A stretch of DNA of 64,000 bases from Paenibacillus sp. FSL K6-1096 (GCF_037977055.1 NZ_CP150274.1:7130001-7194000); one strand, 5' to 3'; numbered from the stretch's first letter, positions 8,493 to 17,152 are shown. Notes: generated by a model not told the origin, from the sequence alone. Numbers and translations are program-made.

Positions 8493-9557
8493 ATGAACGT
8501 GGAATATACAGGGTTTGTACCGCTCACTCTCACGGAGCTGAATACCTTGACGGAGGAGCTGTCCAGACTTCTGGGTACACAGTATCCTCCGGTCATCATC
8601 CCCGGCGAGGCTATACTGGGCATTGAAGCGGTCGCTGCGGGAATTGCCGCACCCGGCCGTACAATTCTGAACATAGTAACAGGCCCATACGGCAGCTTGT
8701 TTGGACAATGGCTGGAGCGCGGAGGCGCGAATGTAGTGGAGGTGAAGGTGCCCTTTGACCAGGTGGTTACCGTGGAGGCAGTCGCAGCTGCGATTGAGCA
8801 GTACCAGCCGGTAGCCTTGTCCTTCGTCCAGGCTGAGGTTGTGACTGGCGGCTCGAATCCGGCGGAGGACATCTTCAGGCTGGCGCGCAAACATGACCTG
8901 ATTACCGTAACGGATTCCGTATCGGCCGTCGGGGGAGAAGCCCTGCCTGTGGATGAGTGGGAGGTGGACTTCGCCATCATTGGTGCGCAAAAAGCGCTCG
9001 CCGGACCCAACGGAGTCAGTGCGGTCAGTGTTTCACCGCGCGGCTGGGCCTTCCTGGAGGCCAATGAACGGGCGCCGCGCAATTCCATTCTGTCTCTGCT
9101 GGATCTGCGGCCCGCTGAGGACGGCTCAGCGCCGCTTCGTGTACCGCCGTTTATTCCGGTGCTTGAAGCCAGGGCGCTGATTCAAGCCCTGCATGCAGTG
9201 GCTGAAGAGGGCTTGCCACAGGTGATCAGACGGCATGAACAGGCAGCGGCTTCGGCCATTGCCGGGATCACGGCGCTGGGGCTTGCGCCGTGGCAGAAGG
9301 ACAGCCGCCATTATTCTACGTTGACAACCACCGTGAGAATTAACGGGGAACAGCGGCTCCAGATCCGGCAGCCGCTCGGCATCGTGGCCCCTGGGGACGG
9401 GGAGCTGTTCGGCCAGCTGCTGCGGATCAATCACTTCGGCCGTCAGGCCAGCCGTGAAGGCGTGGAGGCAGCGGTCCGGACCCTAGCCGGACTGCTGGAG
9501 CAGGATGCAGGGCAAGCTGTGCAGGCTGTCCGTCAGGTATGGGGGGCAACGGTATGA
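8493..9557 (+). CDS. PLP-dependent class V aminotransferase (PucG/alanine-glyoxylate type)
   Basis: This 354-residue fold-type I PLP enzyme has TVTDSVSAVGGE at about 138-149 (the aspartate that pairs with the pyridine nitrogen) and the Schiff-base lysine at Lys167 in GAQKALAGPNG. The pattern resembles alanine-glyoxylate and ureidoglycine-glyoxylate aminotransferases more than cysteine desulfurases, as no persulfide cysteine loop is seen. It may transfer an amino group released in the pathway onto glyoxylate or pyruvate. An AGGAGG site precedes the start. The stop overlaps the following gene by 4 bp. Confidence 0.82.
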   Translation: MNVEYTGFVPLTLTELNTLTEELSRLLGTQYPPVIIPGEAILGIEAVAAGIAAPGRTILNIVTGPYGSLFGQWLERGGANVVEVKVPFDQVVTVEAVAAAIEQYQPVALSFVQAEVVTGGSNPAEDIFRLARKHDLITVTDSVSAVGGEALPVDEWEVDFAIIGAQKALAGPNGVSAVSVSPRGWAFLEANERAPRNSILSLLDLRPAEDGSAPLRVPPFIPVLEARALIQALHAVAEEGLPQVIRRHEQAAASAIAGITALGLAPWQKDSRHYSTLTTTVRINGEQRLQIRQPLGIVAPGDGELFGQLLRINHFGRQASREGVEAAVRTLAGLLEQDAGQAVQAVRQVWGATV

Positions 9558-10744
9558 TTCTCAAGCAACCGGCCTTCCAGGATTACAAAGGTATTCAGAT
9601 CGCAGGTGTAGCAGGGAAACGGTTCGATATTGAGATCAGGGATGGCCGTTTCACCTCGGTGGTGGAGGCCGGGCCGGGATATGAGGGATCGGAAGGGCCG
9701 GATGATTTGGGACAGGAGCCTGCTCACCGGGAGTTATCGCCCCAGGAGCTATGGATCAGCCCGGGGATCATCGACCTGCATACGCATCTGGCCTGGACCG
9801 ACTTTGATCATGACGATCAGCTGGCCCGGGATAGCGAGGAGATTGAGCGGATGCAGGCCGAGGCCTTGGCCGCCACCCTGCGGACCGGGGTAACCACTGC
9901 CCGCGATGCCGGGGGACTGCCGCCGGATACGATCCGGCATCTGGTGCAGCACTATCAGCAGCCGCTGCGGGTAGAGACCAGCAGCGCGATGCTGGGTGCA
10001 GCCGATGCCAAGGGAATCGGGCATCTGGAGAAGCGGCTGGCTGAGGTCTATGCCACCGGCGCCGGCTGGGTCAAGATCATGGCCACCGGCGGTCTCGGCG
10101 CACCGGCTGAGAAGGTCACGGACCCGAATTTCTCGGAGGAGGAATTCGCCTTCATTGTCCGTCATGCCCATGAGCATGGGAAGAAGGTGCTGGTCCATAC
10201 CTGGGGCGGAGTGACAATTGACTGGTCTGCACAGGCTGGGGTGACGTCTATCGAGCATGGCATGTTCCTCACCCGGGACCAGGCCGGAAGACTCGCCGAA
10301 GCCGGCGTTGCCTATGTGCCGACCGCTTCCATCTACCGGATTGCGGCCGATCCCACTGGTGTGCTGGCGCTGCCTCCGGTTATCTGTGAACGCGCCGCCC
10401 GGGCGGCCGATGCTCATGCTGCGGCCATCGGGTATGCCCGAGAGGCCGGGGTACGGCTTGGCTTCGGCACGGATTATGCCACTCCGGCGCTGCACGGCAA
10501 TAATCTGCAGGAGCTGGATACGCTGATCGGCTACGGCCTGAGCCGGACGGAAGCCTGGCGCTCGGCCACGGAGGATGCCGCTGTAATTCTTGGCAAGGGC
10601 CATGAGCTGGGCCGGATTGCCGCAGGGTATCTGGCCGATGCGGTCATCTATACGGCCGATCCGTATCAGGCCCGGAACGCCGATGAGCTGCGGGAGAGTA
10701 TCGCTGCAGTCATTACCGCTGCTAAGGAGACGGATCTGATTTAA
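9554..10744 (+). CDS. Amidohydrolase family protein (imidazolonepropionase/prolidase-like)
   Basis: This is a second amidohydrolase-superfamily enzyme, from a different branch than the one at 458. It has a small beta domain, then ISPGIIDLHTHLAW with metal ligands H76 and H78, WVKIMATGGL with a lysine that could be carbamylated, histidines in VLVHTWGG and SIEHGMF, and the catalytic aspartate in GFGTDYA. ATG at 9554 is preferred over 9539 because it makes the ATGA overlap with the aminotransferase. Relatives hydrolyse cyclic amides or Xaa-Pro-like dipeptides. It is the last gene of the operon. Confidence 0.82.
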   Translation: MILKQPAFQDYKGIQIAGVAGKRFDIEIRDGRFTSVVEAGPGYEGSEGPDDLGQEPAHRELSPQELWISPGIIDLHTHLAWTDFDHDDQLARDSEEIERMQAEALAATLRTGVTTARDAGGLPPDTIRHLVQHYQQPLRVETSSAMLGAADAKGIGHLEKRLAEVYATGAGWVKIMATGGLGAPAEKVTDPNFSEEEFAFIVRHAHEHGKKVLVHTWGGVTIDWSAQAGVTSIEHGMFLTRDQAGRLAEAGVAYVPTASIYRIAADPTGVLALPPVICERAARAADAHAAAIGYAREAGVRLGFGTDYATPALHGNNLQELDTLIGYGLSRTEAWRSATEDAAVILGKGHELGRIAAGYLADAVIYTADPYQARNADELRESIAAVITAAKETDLI

Positions 10745-10750
10745 CAGCTA

Positions 10751-10793
10751 CGCAAAGAGGCTGTCCTTTCTGAGGAAGGACAGCCTCTTTGCG
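10751..10793 (+). terminator. Operon-end hairpin, 18-bp perfect stem
   Basis: A perfect 18-bp inverted repeat (10751-10768 with 10776-10793) has a 7-nt loop. Each arm contains AAAGAGG or CCTCTTT, so the descending arm supplies a short T run. It follows the last amidohydrolase stop by 6 bp. Confidence 0.7.
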
Positions 10794-10810
10794 GTCTGAT
10801 GGCCCGCAGG

Positions 10811-11250
10811 CCGAATGTAATCGAAAAACCGATTACAATGGAGCGCTACGTAGGCGTGTGGCCGAATGTAATCGAAAAACCGCCCACATTGGAGCGCTGC
10901 GTAGGCGTGTGTGCCCAATGTAATCGAAAAACCGACCACATTGGTGCGCTACGTAGGCATGTGGCCGAATGTAATCGAAAAACCGACCACATTGGTGCGC
11001 TACGTAGGCATGTGGCCGAATATAATCGAAAAACCGATTACAATGGAGCGCTACGTAGACAGATGTGCTAATGTATGCCAAAAACCGAACACAATTTGCG
11101 GTGACGAGGCACAGAAGCCGAATGTACACCAAAAACCGAACACATTGGGGCACTGCATAGGCATGTGTATCAATTGTATGCGAAAAACCGAACATATTTG
11201 GCTGTTACGTAGGCGGATGTGCTAATGTATGCCAAAAACCGAACACATTG
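10811..11250. repeat. Tandem array of about 8.5 imperfect palindromes with 51-bp period
   Basis: Units begin at 10811, 10862, 10914, 10965, 11016, 11067, 11118, 11170 and 11221, so spacing is 51-53 bp. Each has a conserved core AAAAACCG flanked by arms. In the first unit TGTAATCG and CGATTACA pair perfectly around AAAAAC; later units keep the outer AATGT and ACATT but lose inner pairing. The 25-bp inter-core part is also conserved in the first five units and includes the palindrome CTACGTAG. Because 51 is divisible by three, long open frames appear on both strands; I regard them as artefacts. The array fills the 571-bp gap between two convergent genes. Two related copies lie at 61284-61360. 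Confidence 0.85.
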
Positions 11251-11315
11251 CCTCCGCACTGAGTCCCCTCCCAGCTTTTCACCCGTCAGCGTCATTCAGT
11301 TTTAATCGTAACTAT

Positions 11316-12248
11316 TCACAGCTCCGTATATTGCTTTACCACCTGATTCAGATAAGCTTCAACCTCCGGTGTCTTCTTGTTCCCGGCAGCATCCAGCAGC
11401 GGCAGCAGTTTGGCCAGAATGTTCAGTACTTTGTTGTCACCCGGACCCTCCATTAGAACCTGGTCGTAGGCTCTGCGCAGCTCGGGATCCAGTTCCTTCG
11501 TGTCATACTCGTAGGCAGATGTATTATCTGAGCCGAGCAGGACTAGAGGAACGGTATAGGACATTTCATTGCGGATGGCGGCTGTCCGGTTCGACTTCGG
11601 ATAATCCTCGACGAAATCACTCATGACAGCCGCTCTGCCGATCAATTCATCCCAAGTGATCACGATACCTGCATCGAAGGTGGAAGGCTTGTTGCTCTCC
11701 GTTGCCATGATATCAATATACGCGGCGATATCCTTGCTGACATAGGGCTTGAATACCTTGAAGCCTTCATAATGCATCACCGGATAATACATACCTTCGC
11801 TGCTCTCCAGCTTGTAGCCTTTATCCCAAATCTCTTCAATCAGCTTACGGACCGCAGGTTGCTTCACCCGCTTCAGGATCTCCGTATAGGTCAGGTCGTT
11901 GTAAATTTCGGCATCCATTAGTGCCTTTTGTACAGACTCTGTATATAGCTTCTCGGAGAACCGCTCCAGCTCTGCTTTCTGGGCATTCTCCAGTTGAAGG
12001 GTCATTACCGTGCCGTACCAGGAGCCTGCTTGGGAGATATGGTTAATCAGATACTTGCGTGCTTGGGCCAGGCTTGCGGGATTGCTGACGTATTTGCGGA
12101 ACTGGTTGTAGACGGCCTGGGCATCGGATGCGGAGGCAGCAGCTACCGGCTGTACACCTGTAAAGACTGTGCCGCCTGCCAGAGCCAGGGCAGTACCGAG
12201 CAGCACTGCTCTTGCTGTTTTTGCTAAAGAATCTGGTAATGTTCTCAT
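11316..12248 (-). CDS. Secreted protein of unknown function
   Basis: I do not recognise this 310-residue protein. It has a clear Sec signal peptide: a basic start, a hydrophobic LLGTALALAGG core and probable cleavage after VAAA near residue 38. The mature part looks largely helical, is rich in Lys, Glu and Tyr, and has no cysteine or known catalytic motif. The start has a GGGAGGT ribosome site. Its 3' end faces the repeat array. It is monocistronic and diverges from the HAD phosphatase gene. Confidence 0.7.
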   Translation of the reverse strand: MRTLPDSLAKTARAVLLGTALALAGGTVFTGVQPVAAASASDAQAVYNQFRKYVSNPASLAQARKYLINHISQAGSWYGTVMTLQLENAQKAELERFSEKLYTESVQKALMDAEIYNDLTYTEILKRVKQPAVRKLIEEIWDKGYKLESSEGMYYPVMHYEGFKVFKPYVSKDIAAYIDIMATESNKPSTFDAGIVITWDELIGRAAVMSDFVEDYPKSNRTAAIRNEMSYTVPLVLLGSDNTSAYEYDTKELDPELRRAYDQVLMEGPGDNKVLNILAKLLPLLDAAGNKKTPEVEAYLNQVVKQYTEL

Positions 12249-12411
12249 TATGTACCTCCCACGGGATAAGATGCTTGCTAAGTTACGCTATCTAATTATT
12301 TGGACAGATCCGGGATCCGTGAATCGGGCGGCTCTTCTGAAATAACGCTTGACTTGGAACGCATTTCATAACCTATAGTTCAGTGGAAGACTAGACAAAG
12401 GGGAAGAGGAC

Positions 12412-13263
12412 ATGAATCAGACCAGCAGAAAGATTATTTTCATCGATATTGACGGAACGCTGCTCATGGAGAATGGAGTTGTCCCGGAATCGGCGGTGCA
12501 GGCGTGCAGGCAGGCGCGGAAGAACGGGCATTTGCTGTACCTGTGTACTGGACGCTCCAAGCCTGAAATCTATGATTATATCTGGGAGATCGGGTTCGAC
12601 GGGTTGATTGGAGCAGCAGGCGGATATGTGGAGAGCGGTGGCGAACTGCTTTATCATAAAAAAGTGGCCCCGGAGGATGCGAAGCATTTGATCGATTATT
12701 TTAACGCGAACGGAGTCGATTTCATTCTGGAATCCAATACGGCACTTCATGGCAGCCGCCATTTACAGCCGCATCTGGAACGAAGAATATACGGCGACTT
12801 GCTGAATGATCCCGAGGCGCAGGAGAGAAAAAGGCTGTCGCCCCACCCCTATATCGCAACACTCACTTATGGGGACGAGGAATTATATCTGGATGATGTC
12901 AACAAGGTGTGCTTCTTGGAGAGCAGCCTGCCCTTTCAGCAGATCCAGGAGGAATTACAGGACCGGTTCACGGCGATTCAGTGCTCCATCCCGATCTTTG
13001 GGGAGAACAGCGGGGAGCTGATGATGCCTGGCGTTCATAAGGCTGCGGCTATTGCCGATGTCCTGCAGCATTTGAATATCCCGCGTGAGGACAGTATGGC
13101 GATTGGTGACGGGCTTAACGATCTGGAGATGCTGGAATATGTCCAGGTGGGGGTTGCCATGGGGAATGCCCGCGGGCAGCTCAAAGCCATTGCTGATGAT
13201 ATTACTGATTCTATTGAGAATGATGGACTGTATAACTGCTTCCTGAAGCACGGACTGATCTGA
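12412..13263 (+). CDS. HAD-superfamily phosphatase, Cof type
   Basis: This 283-residue protein has HAD motif I as DIDGT (nucleophile D12, acid/base D14), a large C2-type cap in the middle and motif IV as GDGLNDLEML at about 231-240. This is the arrangement of the Cof/YidA group, which dephosphorylates sugar phosphates and cofactors in the cytoplasm. A possible promoter (TTGACT at 12349, TATAGT at 12374, 19-bp spacer) lies just upstream, so it is probably transcribed alone. The substrate cannot be predicted. Confidence 0.82.
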   Translation: MNQTSRKIIFIDIDGTLLMENGVVPESAVQACRQARKNGHLLYLCTGRSKPEIYDYIWEIGFDGLIGAAGGYVESGGELLYHKKVAPEDAKHLIDYFNANGVDFILESNTALHGSRHLQPHLERRIYGDLLNDPEAQERKRLSPHPYIATLTYGDEELYLDDVNKVCFLESSLPFQQIQEELQDRFTAIQCSIPIFGENSGELMMPGVHKAAAIADVLQHLNIPREDSMAIGDGLNDLEMLEYVQVGVAMGNARGQLKAIADDITDSIENDGLYNCFLKHGLI

Positions 13264-13317
13264 CTAACGGGTTGATCTCTGCGAAGAGCCGTGTTAAAAT
13301 GCACTTAATTAAAGCGA

Positions 13318-13356
13318 ATGGAGTTGAAGAGTATCGTGCGGACATTTCTTGCGTAA
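13318..13356 (+). CDS. Putative 12-residue leader peptide
   Basis: ATG at 13318 opens MELKSIVRTFLA and a TAA stop, beginning about 11 nt after the inferred transcript start. The upstream ribosome site is weak. Its place at the head of an attenuator leader makes it a candidate stalling peptide; this is an inference. Confidence 0.35.
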   Translation: MELKSIVRTFLA

Positions 13357-13504
13357 TGTGACCAATAAACAAGCGTTATTTGTGGCGCGCAATTTATGGT
13401 TGATATGCAGGAAGGGTCTGCCTCTTTTCACTCCGGTCCAAATATCCTTATTCAAATCTGCCTGGAGATAAGTATCCGGGGAACGGATTTGCTGTGTTTA
13501 TTTG

Positions 13505-13542
13505 AGCTGCAGGAGGAGAACCTTCTTGCAGCTTTTATTTTT
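13505..13542 (+). terminator. Intrinsic terminator/attenuator upstream of the ABC-F gene
   Basis: AGCTGCAGGAGG pairs with CCTTCTTGCAGCT around an AGAA loop, with one imperfection, followed by TTTATTTTT. It ends 8 bp before the AGGAGG of the ABC-F gene, so read-through would be needed for expression. Confidence 0.65.
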
Positions 13543-13564
13543 GTGAATACAGGAGGATATGCGT

Positions 13565-15046
13565 ATGTCTTTAATCAATGTGAGCAATTTAACCTTTGCC
13601 TATGAGGGCACTTACGATAATATTTTTGAAAATGTGAGCTTTCAGCTGGATACGGATTGGAGGCTGGGCTTCACCGGACGCAACGGCCGCGGCAAGACAA
13701 CCTTCCTGAACCTGCTGCTCGGCAAATACGAATACAGCGGAACGATCTCCGCACAGGTGGGCTTCGAGTACTTCCCGTATGAGATTGCTGACCGGACGGT
13801 TCAGACCCTGGAGATCCTGGATGAGATCGACCCGGAGCTGGAGAACTGGAAGTTCATGCGCGAGCTGTCCCTGCTGAAGGTGTCTGAAGATGCATTGTAC
13901 CGGCCTTTTGAATCGTTGTCGAACGGAGAACAGACGAAGGTGCTGCTCGCCGCGCTGTTCGCCAGGGAGAACCGGTTCCTGCTGATCGACGAGCCGACCA
14001 ACCACCTGGATGCCAAAGGCCGCAAGCTGGTCAGCGACTATCTCCGCACGAAGAACGGGTATATTCTGGTGTCGCATGACCGGGCTTTTCTGGATAACTG
14101 TGTGGACCATATTTTGTCGATCAACAAGACCAATATTGAGATTCAGAAGGGCAATTTCAGCAGCTGGTGGGAGAACAAGTCCAGACAGGACCAGTTCGAG
14201 CTGGCGGAGGACGAGAAGCTGCGGAAGGACATTAAACGCTTGTCGGATTCAGCAAAACGGACGGGCGGCTGGGCGCATGAAGTGGAGAAATCCAAGATTG
14301 GCTCCAGAAATTCCGGATCAAAAATAGATAAAGGCTATGTCGGCCATAAGGCTGCCAAGATGATGAAGCGCTCCAAGTCGATTCAGCGGCGGCAGGAATC
14401 CGCCATCGCCGAGAAGTCGAAGCTGCTGCGCAATCTGGAAAGTGCGGATAGCCTGAAGATTGCACAGCTTCCTTATCATAAAGAGCAGCTGGTGGAGCTG
14501 GAGGAGGTTGCTATCCGGTATGGCGATACAACCGTATGTTCAGGTGTAACCTTCACCATCGAACAGGGGGACCGGATTGCCCTCTCCGGCAGCAACGGTT
14601 CCGGGAAATCGAGCATTCTGAAGCTGATCTGCGGCGGAGACATTAGCTATACAGGCCGCTTCGTCAAGGATGGCCAGCTGGCTATCTCCTATGTATCGCA
14701 GGATACTTCGCACCTCCAGGGCAGCCTGAACGATTATGCCAGAGAACGGGGGATCGACGAGAGTCTGTTCAAGGCCATCCTGCGGAAGCTGGATTTCTCA
14801 CGGCTGCAATTCGAGAAGGAGTTGTCCACCTACAGCGGCGGGCAGAAGAAGAAGGTGCTGATCGCAGCCAGCCTCAGCGAGCAGGTGCATCTGCATATCT
14901 GGGATGAGCCGCTTAATTTCATCGACGTCATCTCACGGATGCAGATTGAGGAGCTGCTGCTGGAGTACGCGCCGACGATCCTGTTTGTAGAGCACGACCA
15001 GGAATTCTGCACCAACATTGCAACGAAGCAGGTTATGCTCGACTAA
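13565..15046 (+). CDS. lsa: Lsa-family ABC-F ribosomal protection protein
   Basis: Two ABC ATPase domains sit in one chain of 493 residues with no membrane segments. The first has Walker A GRNGRGKTT at 38-46, signature LSNGEQ and LLIDEPTNHLDA. A basic inter-domain linker follows (about 190-300, rich in Lys and Arg). The second has GSNGSGKSS near 341, YSGGQ and HIWDEPLNFIDV. The N-terminus (MSLINVSNLTFAYEG) closely recalls Lsa proteins, which displace lincosamides, streptogramin A and pleuromutilins from the ribosome. The spectrum is not proven here. ATG at 13565 is used because AGGAGG lies 8 bp upstream; ATG at 13559 is too close. Confidence 0.88.
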   Translation: MSLINVSNLTFAYEGTYDNIFENVSFQLDTDWRLGFTGRNGRGKTTFLNLLLGKYEYSGTISAQVGFEYFPYEIADRTVQTLEILDEIDPELENWKFMRELSLLKVSEDALYRPFESLSNGEQTKVLLAALFARENRFLLIDEPTNHLDAKGRKLVSDYLRTKNGYILVSHDRAFLDNCVDHILSINKTNIEIQKGNFSSWWENKSRQDQFELAEDEKLRKDIKRLSDSAKRTGGWAHEVEKSKIGSRNSGSKIDKGYVGHKAAKMMKRSKSIQRRQESAIAEKSKLLRNLESADSLKIAQLPYHKEQLVELEEVAIRYGDTTVCSGVTFTIEQGDRIALSGSNGSGKSSILKLICGGDISYTGRFVKDGQLAISYVSQDTSHLQGSLNDYARERGIDESLFKAILRKLDFSRLQFEKELSTYSGGQKKKVLIAASLSEQVHLHIWDEPLNFIDVISRMQIEELLLEYAPTILFVEHDQEFCTNIATKQVMLD

Positions 15047-15083
15047 GCAGGTCAGCATACAACGGAATCAGCTTCACTCATTG

Positions 15084-15117
15084 AGCGCGTGCCGGTATGA
15101 TCCGGCATGCGCTTTTT
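15084..15117 (+). terminator. Rho-independent terminator after the ABC-F gene
   Basis: A 12-bp stem AGCGCGTGCCGG / CCGGCATGCGCT (one G-U pair) with loop TATGAT is followed by five T. Confidence 0.8.
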
Positions 15118-15185
15118 GCTGTACCGACACATCTGCCTGTTACGCCTGCCATACCCGCCCGTATCCCTTAATCCCGCCTCTGCTG

Positions 15186-15240
15186 GTAAGCGCTTCACAA
15201 GATCAAATCAGAACGATAGATATCCAACCGCTGTTATATA
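15186..15240 (+). promoter_or_regulatory. Candidate operator and -10 of the first carbohydrate operon
   Basis: GTAAGCGCTTCACAAG starts at 15186 and TATATA lies at 15235-15240, 49 bp downstream, with no good -35 between. The spacing equals that of the five motif sites in the second carbohydrate locus, and the sequence matches their consensus at about 9 of 16 positions. The AAGCGCTT core also resembles a cre box. It could be the target of the YesN encoded at 20806. Confidence 0.4.
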
Positions 15241-15291
15241 GGCGCAGGTGGGCGGTTCCTTTTATGATAGAAGTATCAAGGGGGGAGACCA

Positions 15292-16185
15292 TTGTACAAC
15301 AAAATCTACAAATACCGCTGGCAATATCTGATGATCCTGCCCGGAGTCGTCCTGCTGTTTCTGTTCAGCTATATCCCCATGGCCGGGATTCAGGTCGCCT
15401 TCAAGGATTTTCAGATCGGTACCTCGATCTGGGACAGCACATGGGCGGGCTGGGATAACTTCTCATTCCTGGAAGACCTGCAGTTCCTGACGGTGGTACA
15501 GAATACGCTGTACATTTCGGTGCTGAAGTTCATCTGCGGCTTCCCCGCCCCGATTCTGCTGGCGCTCCTGATCAATGAAGTGACCCGGCCGGCGTTCAAG
15601 CGTTTCGTCCAGTCGGTCAGCTATCTGCCGCATTTTTTCTCCTGGATCGTTGTTGCTTATATTCTGCAATCCTTCCTTACGCTGGACGGCGGACTGGTCA
15701 ATCAGTTCATCGGGCAGGCGGGGGGAGAACCGGTATTCTTCCTCGGTTCGACGGAGTGGTTCCGTCCAATTGTTGTCTTCAGCGGCTTATGGAAAGAGAC
15801 CGGCTGGAACACCATCCTCTATCTGGCTGCTATTACAACCATTGATCCCCAGCTGTATGAATCGGCGAAGGTGGAAGGTGCAGGCAAGCTGGCACAGATC
15901 CGCCACATCACCCTTCCCGGAATCATGCCGACCATCTCCATTGTGCTGATTCTTAGTATTCCAAGCTTAATTACAGTGGGAATGGATCAGATTTATCCGC
16001 TCATGAACTCTGCCAATCATAGCGTTGCCGATGTGCTGGATACGTATATTCTCCGCAACGGCTTGCAGCAGGGGTACTTCGGGATGGCGACGGCAGTAGG
16101 ATTATTGTCTTCGCTAATCAGCCTGATCCTGGTCGTCTCAACCAATCAGCTGTCCAGAAAACTAAACGGGGAAGGACTGTGGTGA
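15292..16185 (+). CDS. CUT1-family sugar ABC permease (LplB-like)
   Basis: This 297-residue permease has about six membrane helices, with an N-terminal YNKIYKYRWQYLMILPG entry that is typical of the LplB/YtcP branch common in Paenibacillus. The EAA loop lies around residues 183-205 (YESAKVEGAGKLAQIRHITLPG). TTG at 15292 is preceded by AGGGGGGAG. No ATPase is encoded nearby, as usual for CUT1 systems that share an MsmX-type ATPase. Together with the next two genes it forms an importer, probably for an oligosaccharide. Confidence 0.87.
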   Translation: MYNKIYKYRWQYLMILPGVVLLFLFSYIPMAGIQVAFKDFQIGTSIWDSTWAGWDNFSFLEDLQFLTVVQNTLYISVLKFICGFPAPILLALLINEVTRPAFKRFVQSVSYLPHFFSWIVVAYILQSFLTLDGGLVNQFIGQAGGEPVFFLGSTEWFRPIVVFSGLWKETGWNTILYLAAITTIDPQLYESAKVEGAGKLAQIRHITLPGIMPTISIVLILSIPSLITVGMDQIYPLMNSANHSVADVLDTYILRNGLQQGYFGMATAVGLLSSLISLILVVSTNQLSRKLNGEGLW

Positions 16186-16191
16186 AGGCCC

Positions 16192-17088
16192 ATGAAAGCA
16201 AGCCGAGGTGAAAAGACAGCAGAATACATCATTATTGTCCTGCTATCCCTGTTATGCGTATCGGTGCTGTATCCGTTCCTGTACATGCTGGCGATTTCGC
16301 TGAATGACGGGGCGGATGCCGCCAAAGGCGGGGTCTATCTCTGGCCGCGCAGCTTCACACTGATCAATTACGAGATCGTGCTCGGCAATGAGACCATCCG
16401 GCATTCCTACCTGATTACAGTGGGCAGAACGGTAATTGGCACGGCTGGCGGACTGCTGGTCACCCTGCTGGTGGCCTTCGGCCTCTCCTACCGGGGACTG
16501 CCGCTGCGCAGCATGATTCTCAGCTACATTCTGCTGACGATGCTGTTCAGCGGCGGACTCGTGCCCTTTTACATCCAGCTGAATAATCTCGGTCTGATTA
16601 ATACGTTCTGGGTGTATATTCTGCCGGGGCTGTTCTCCGTCTGGAACATGTTCGTTATGCTGAAATTCATTCAGGGCATCCCGGAAGCGCTCGTCGAGTC
16701 GGCGGAGCTGGATGGGGCCGGACCGGTCCGTATTCTATGGCAAATTATCGTCCCGTTATCGAAGCCTATGCTCGCTGCACTGGGACTGTTCACCGCAGTG
16801 GGCCACTGGAATGACTGGTTCGCCGGAGCCTTCTTCGTCACCAAGCAGAATTTGATTCCGGTGCAGACCTTCCTGCAGCAGCTGCTGTCGGCACAGGATC
16901 TGTCGGCCGTGCTTGGCTCCAATAACAATCAGGAGGCGCTGGCCCGCAGCTCGCAATTAAAGAATATTACGCTGATGTCGATCAAAATGTCTGTGGTGAT
17001 GGTCAGTGCACTGCCGATTCTCTGTGTGTATCCTTTCCTGCAGAAGTATTTCGTCAAAGGCGTTCTCCTGGGATCAGTGAAAGGCTGA
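16192..17088 (+). CDS. CUT1-family sugar ABC permease (LplC/YtcP-like)
   Basis: The partner permease has 298 residues and six predicted helices, with an EAA loop near 165-190 (VESAELDGAGPVRILWQIIVPLSKP). The C-terminal PFLQKYFVKGVLLGSVKG is the standard ending of this subfamily. It starts 6 bp after the first permease and precedes the binding protein by 64 bp. Confidence 0.87.
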   Translation: MKASRGEKTAEYIIIVLLSLLCVSVLYPFLYMLAISLNDGADAAKGGVYLWPRSFTLINYEIVLGNETIRHSYLITVGRTVIGTAGGLLVTLLVAFGLSYRGLPLRSMILSYILLTMLFSGGLVPFYIQLNNLGLINTFWVYILPGLFSVWNMFVMLKFIQGIPEALVESAELDGAGPVRILWQIIVPLSKPMLAALGLFTAVGHWNDWFAGAFFVTKQNLIPVQTFLQQLLSAQDLSAVLGSNNNQEALARSSQLKNITLMSIKMSVVMVSALPILCVYPFLQKYFVKGVLLGSVKG

Positions 17089-17152
17089 GCTCTAAGCTTA
17101 ATGGCTATAGAAGCATTATGCAGTACAATAACCATATAGGGGGAGTAATCTA

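Larger units (their letters stand above)
13272..13564 (+). promoter_or_regulatory. Promoter and long attenuator-type leader of the ABC-F gene
   Basis: TTGATC at 13272-13277 and TAAAAT at 13295-13300 are spaced by 17 bp. The inferred transcript start near 13307 leaves a leader of about 258 nt before the ABC-F start. It contains a 12-codon open frame, several small hairpins (for example CCTGGA pairing with TCCGGG near 13468) and a terminator just before the ribosome site. The layout matches ribosome-stalling attenuation known for other antibiotic-induced ABC-F and erm genes. The mechanism here is inferred. Confidence 0.6.

Noticed and set aside
10799..11225. Open frames of 60-120 codons on both strands across the repeat array
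   Set aside because: They arise because the 51-bp period is a multiple of three; they lack ribosome sites and their translations are just 17-residue echoes of the DNA repeat.
10811..11250. CRISPR array
   Set aside because: The linkers between cores are conserved rather than unique, the repeats are degenerate, and no cas genes are nearby.
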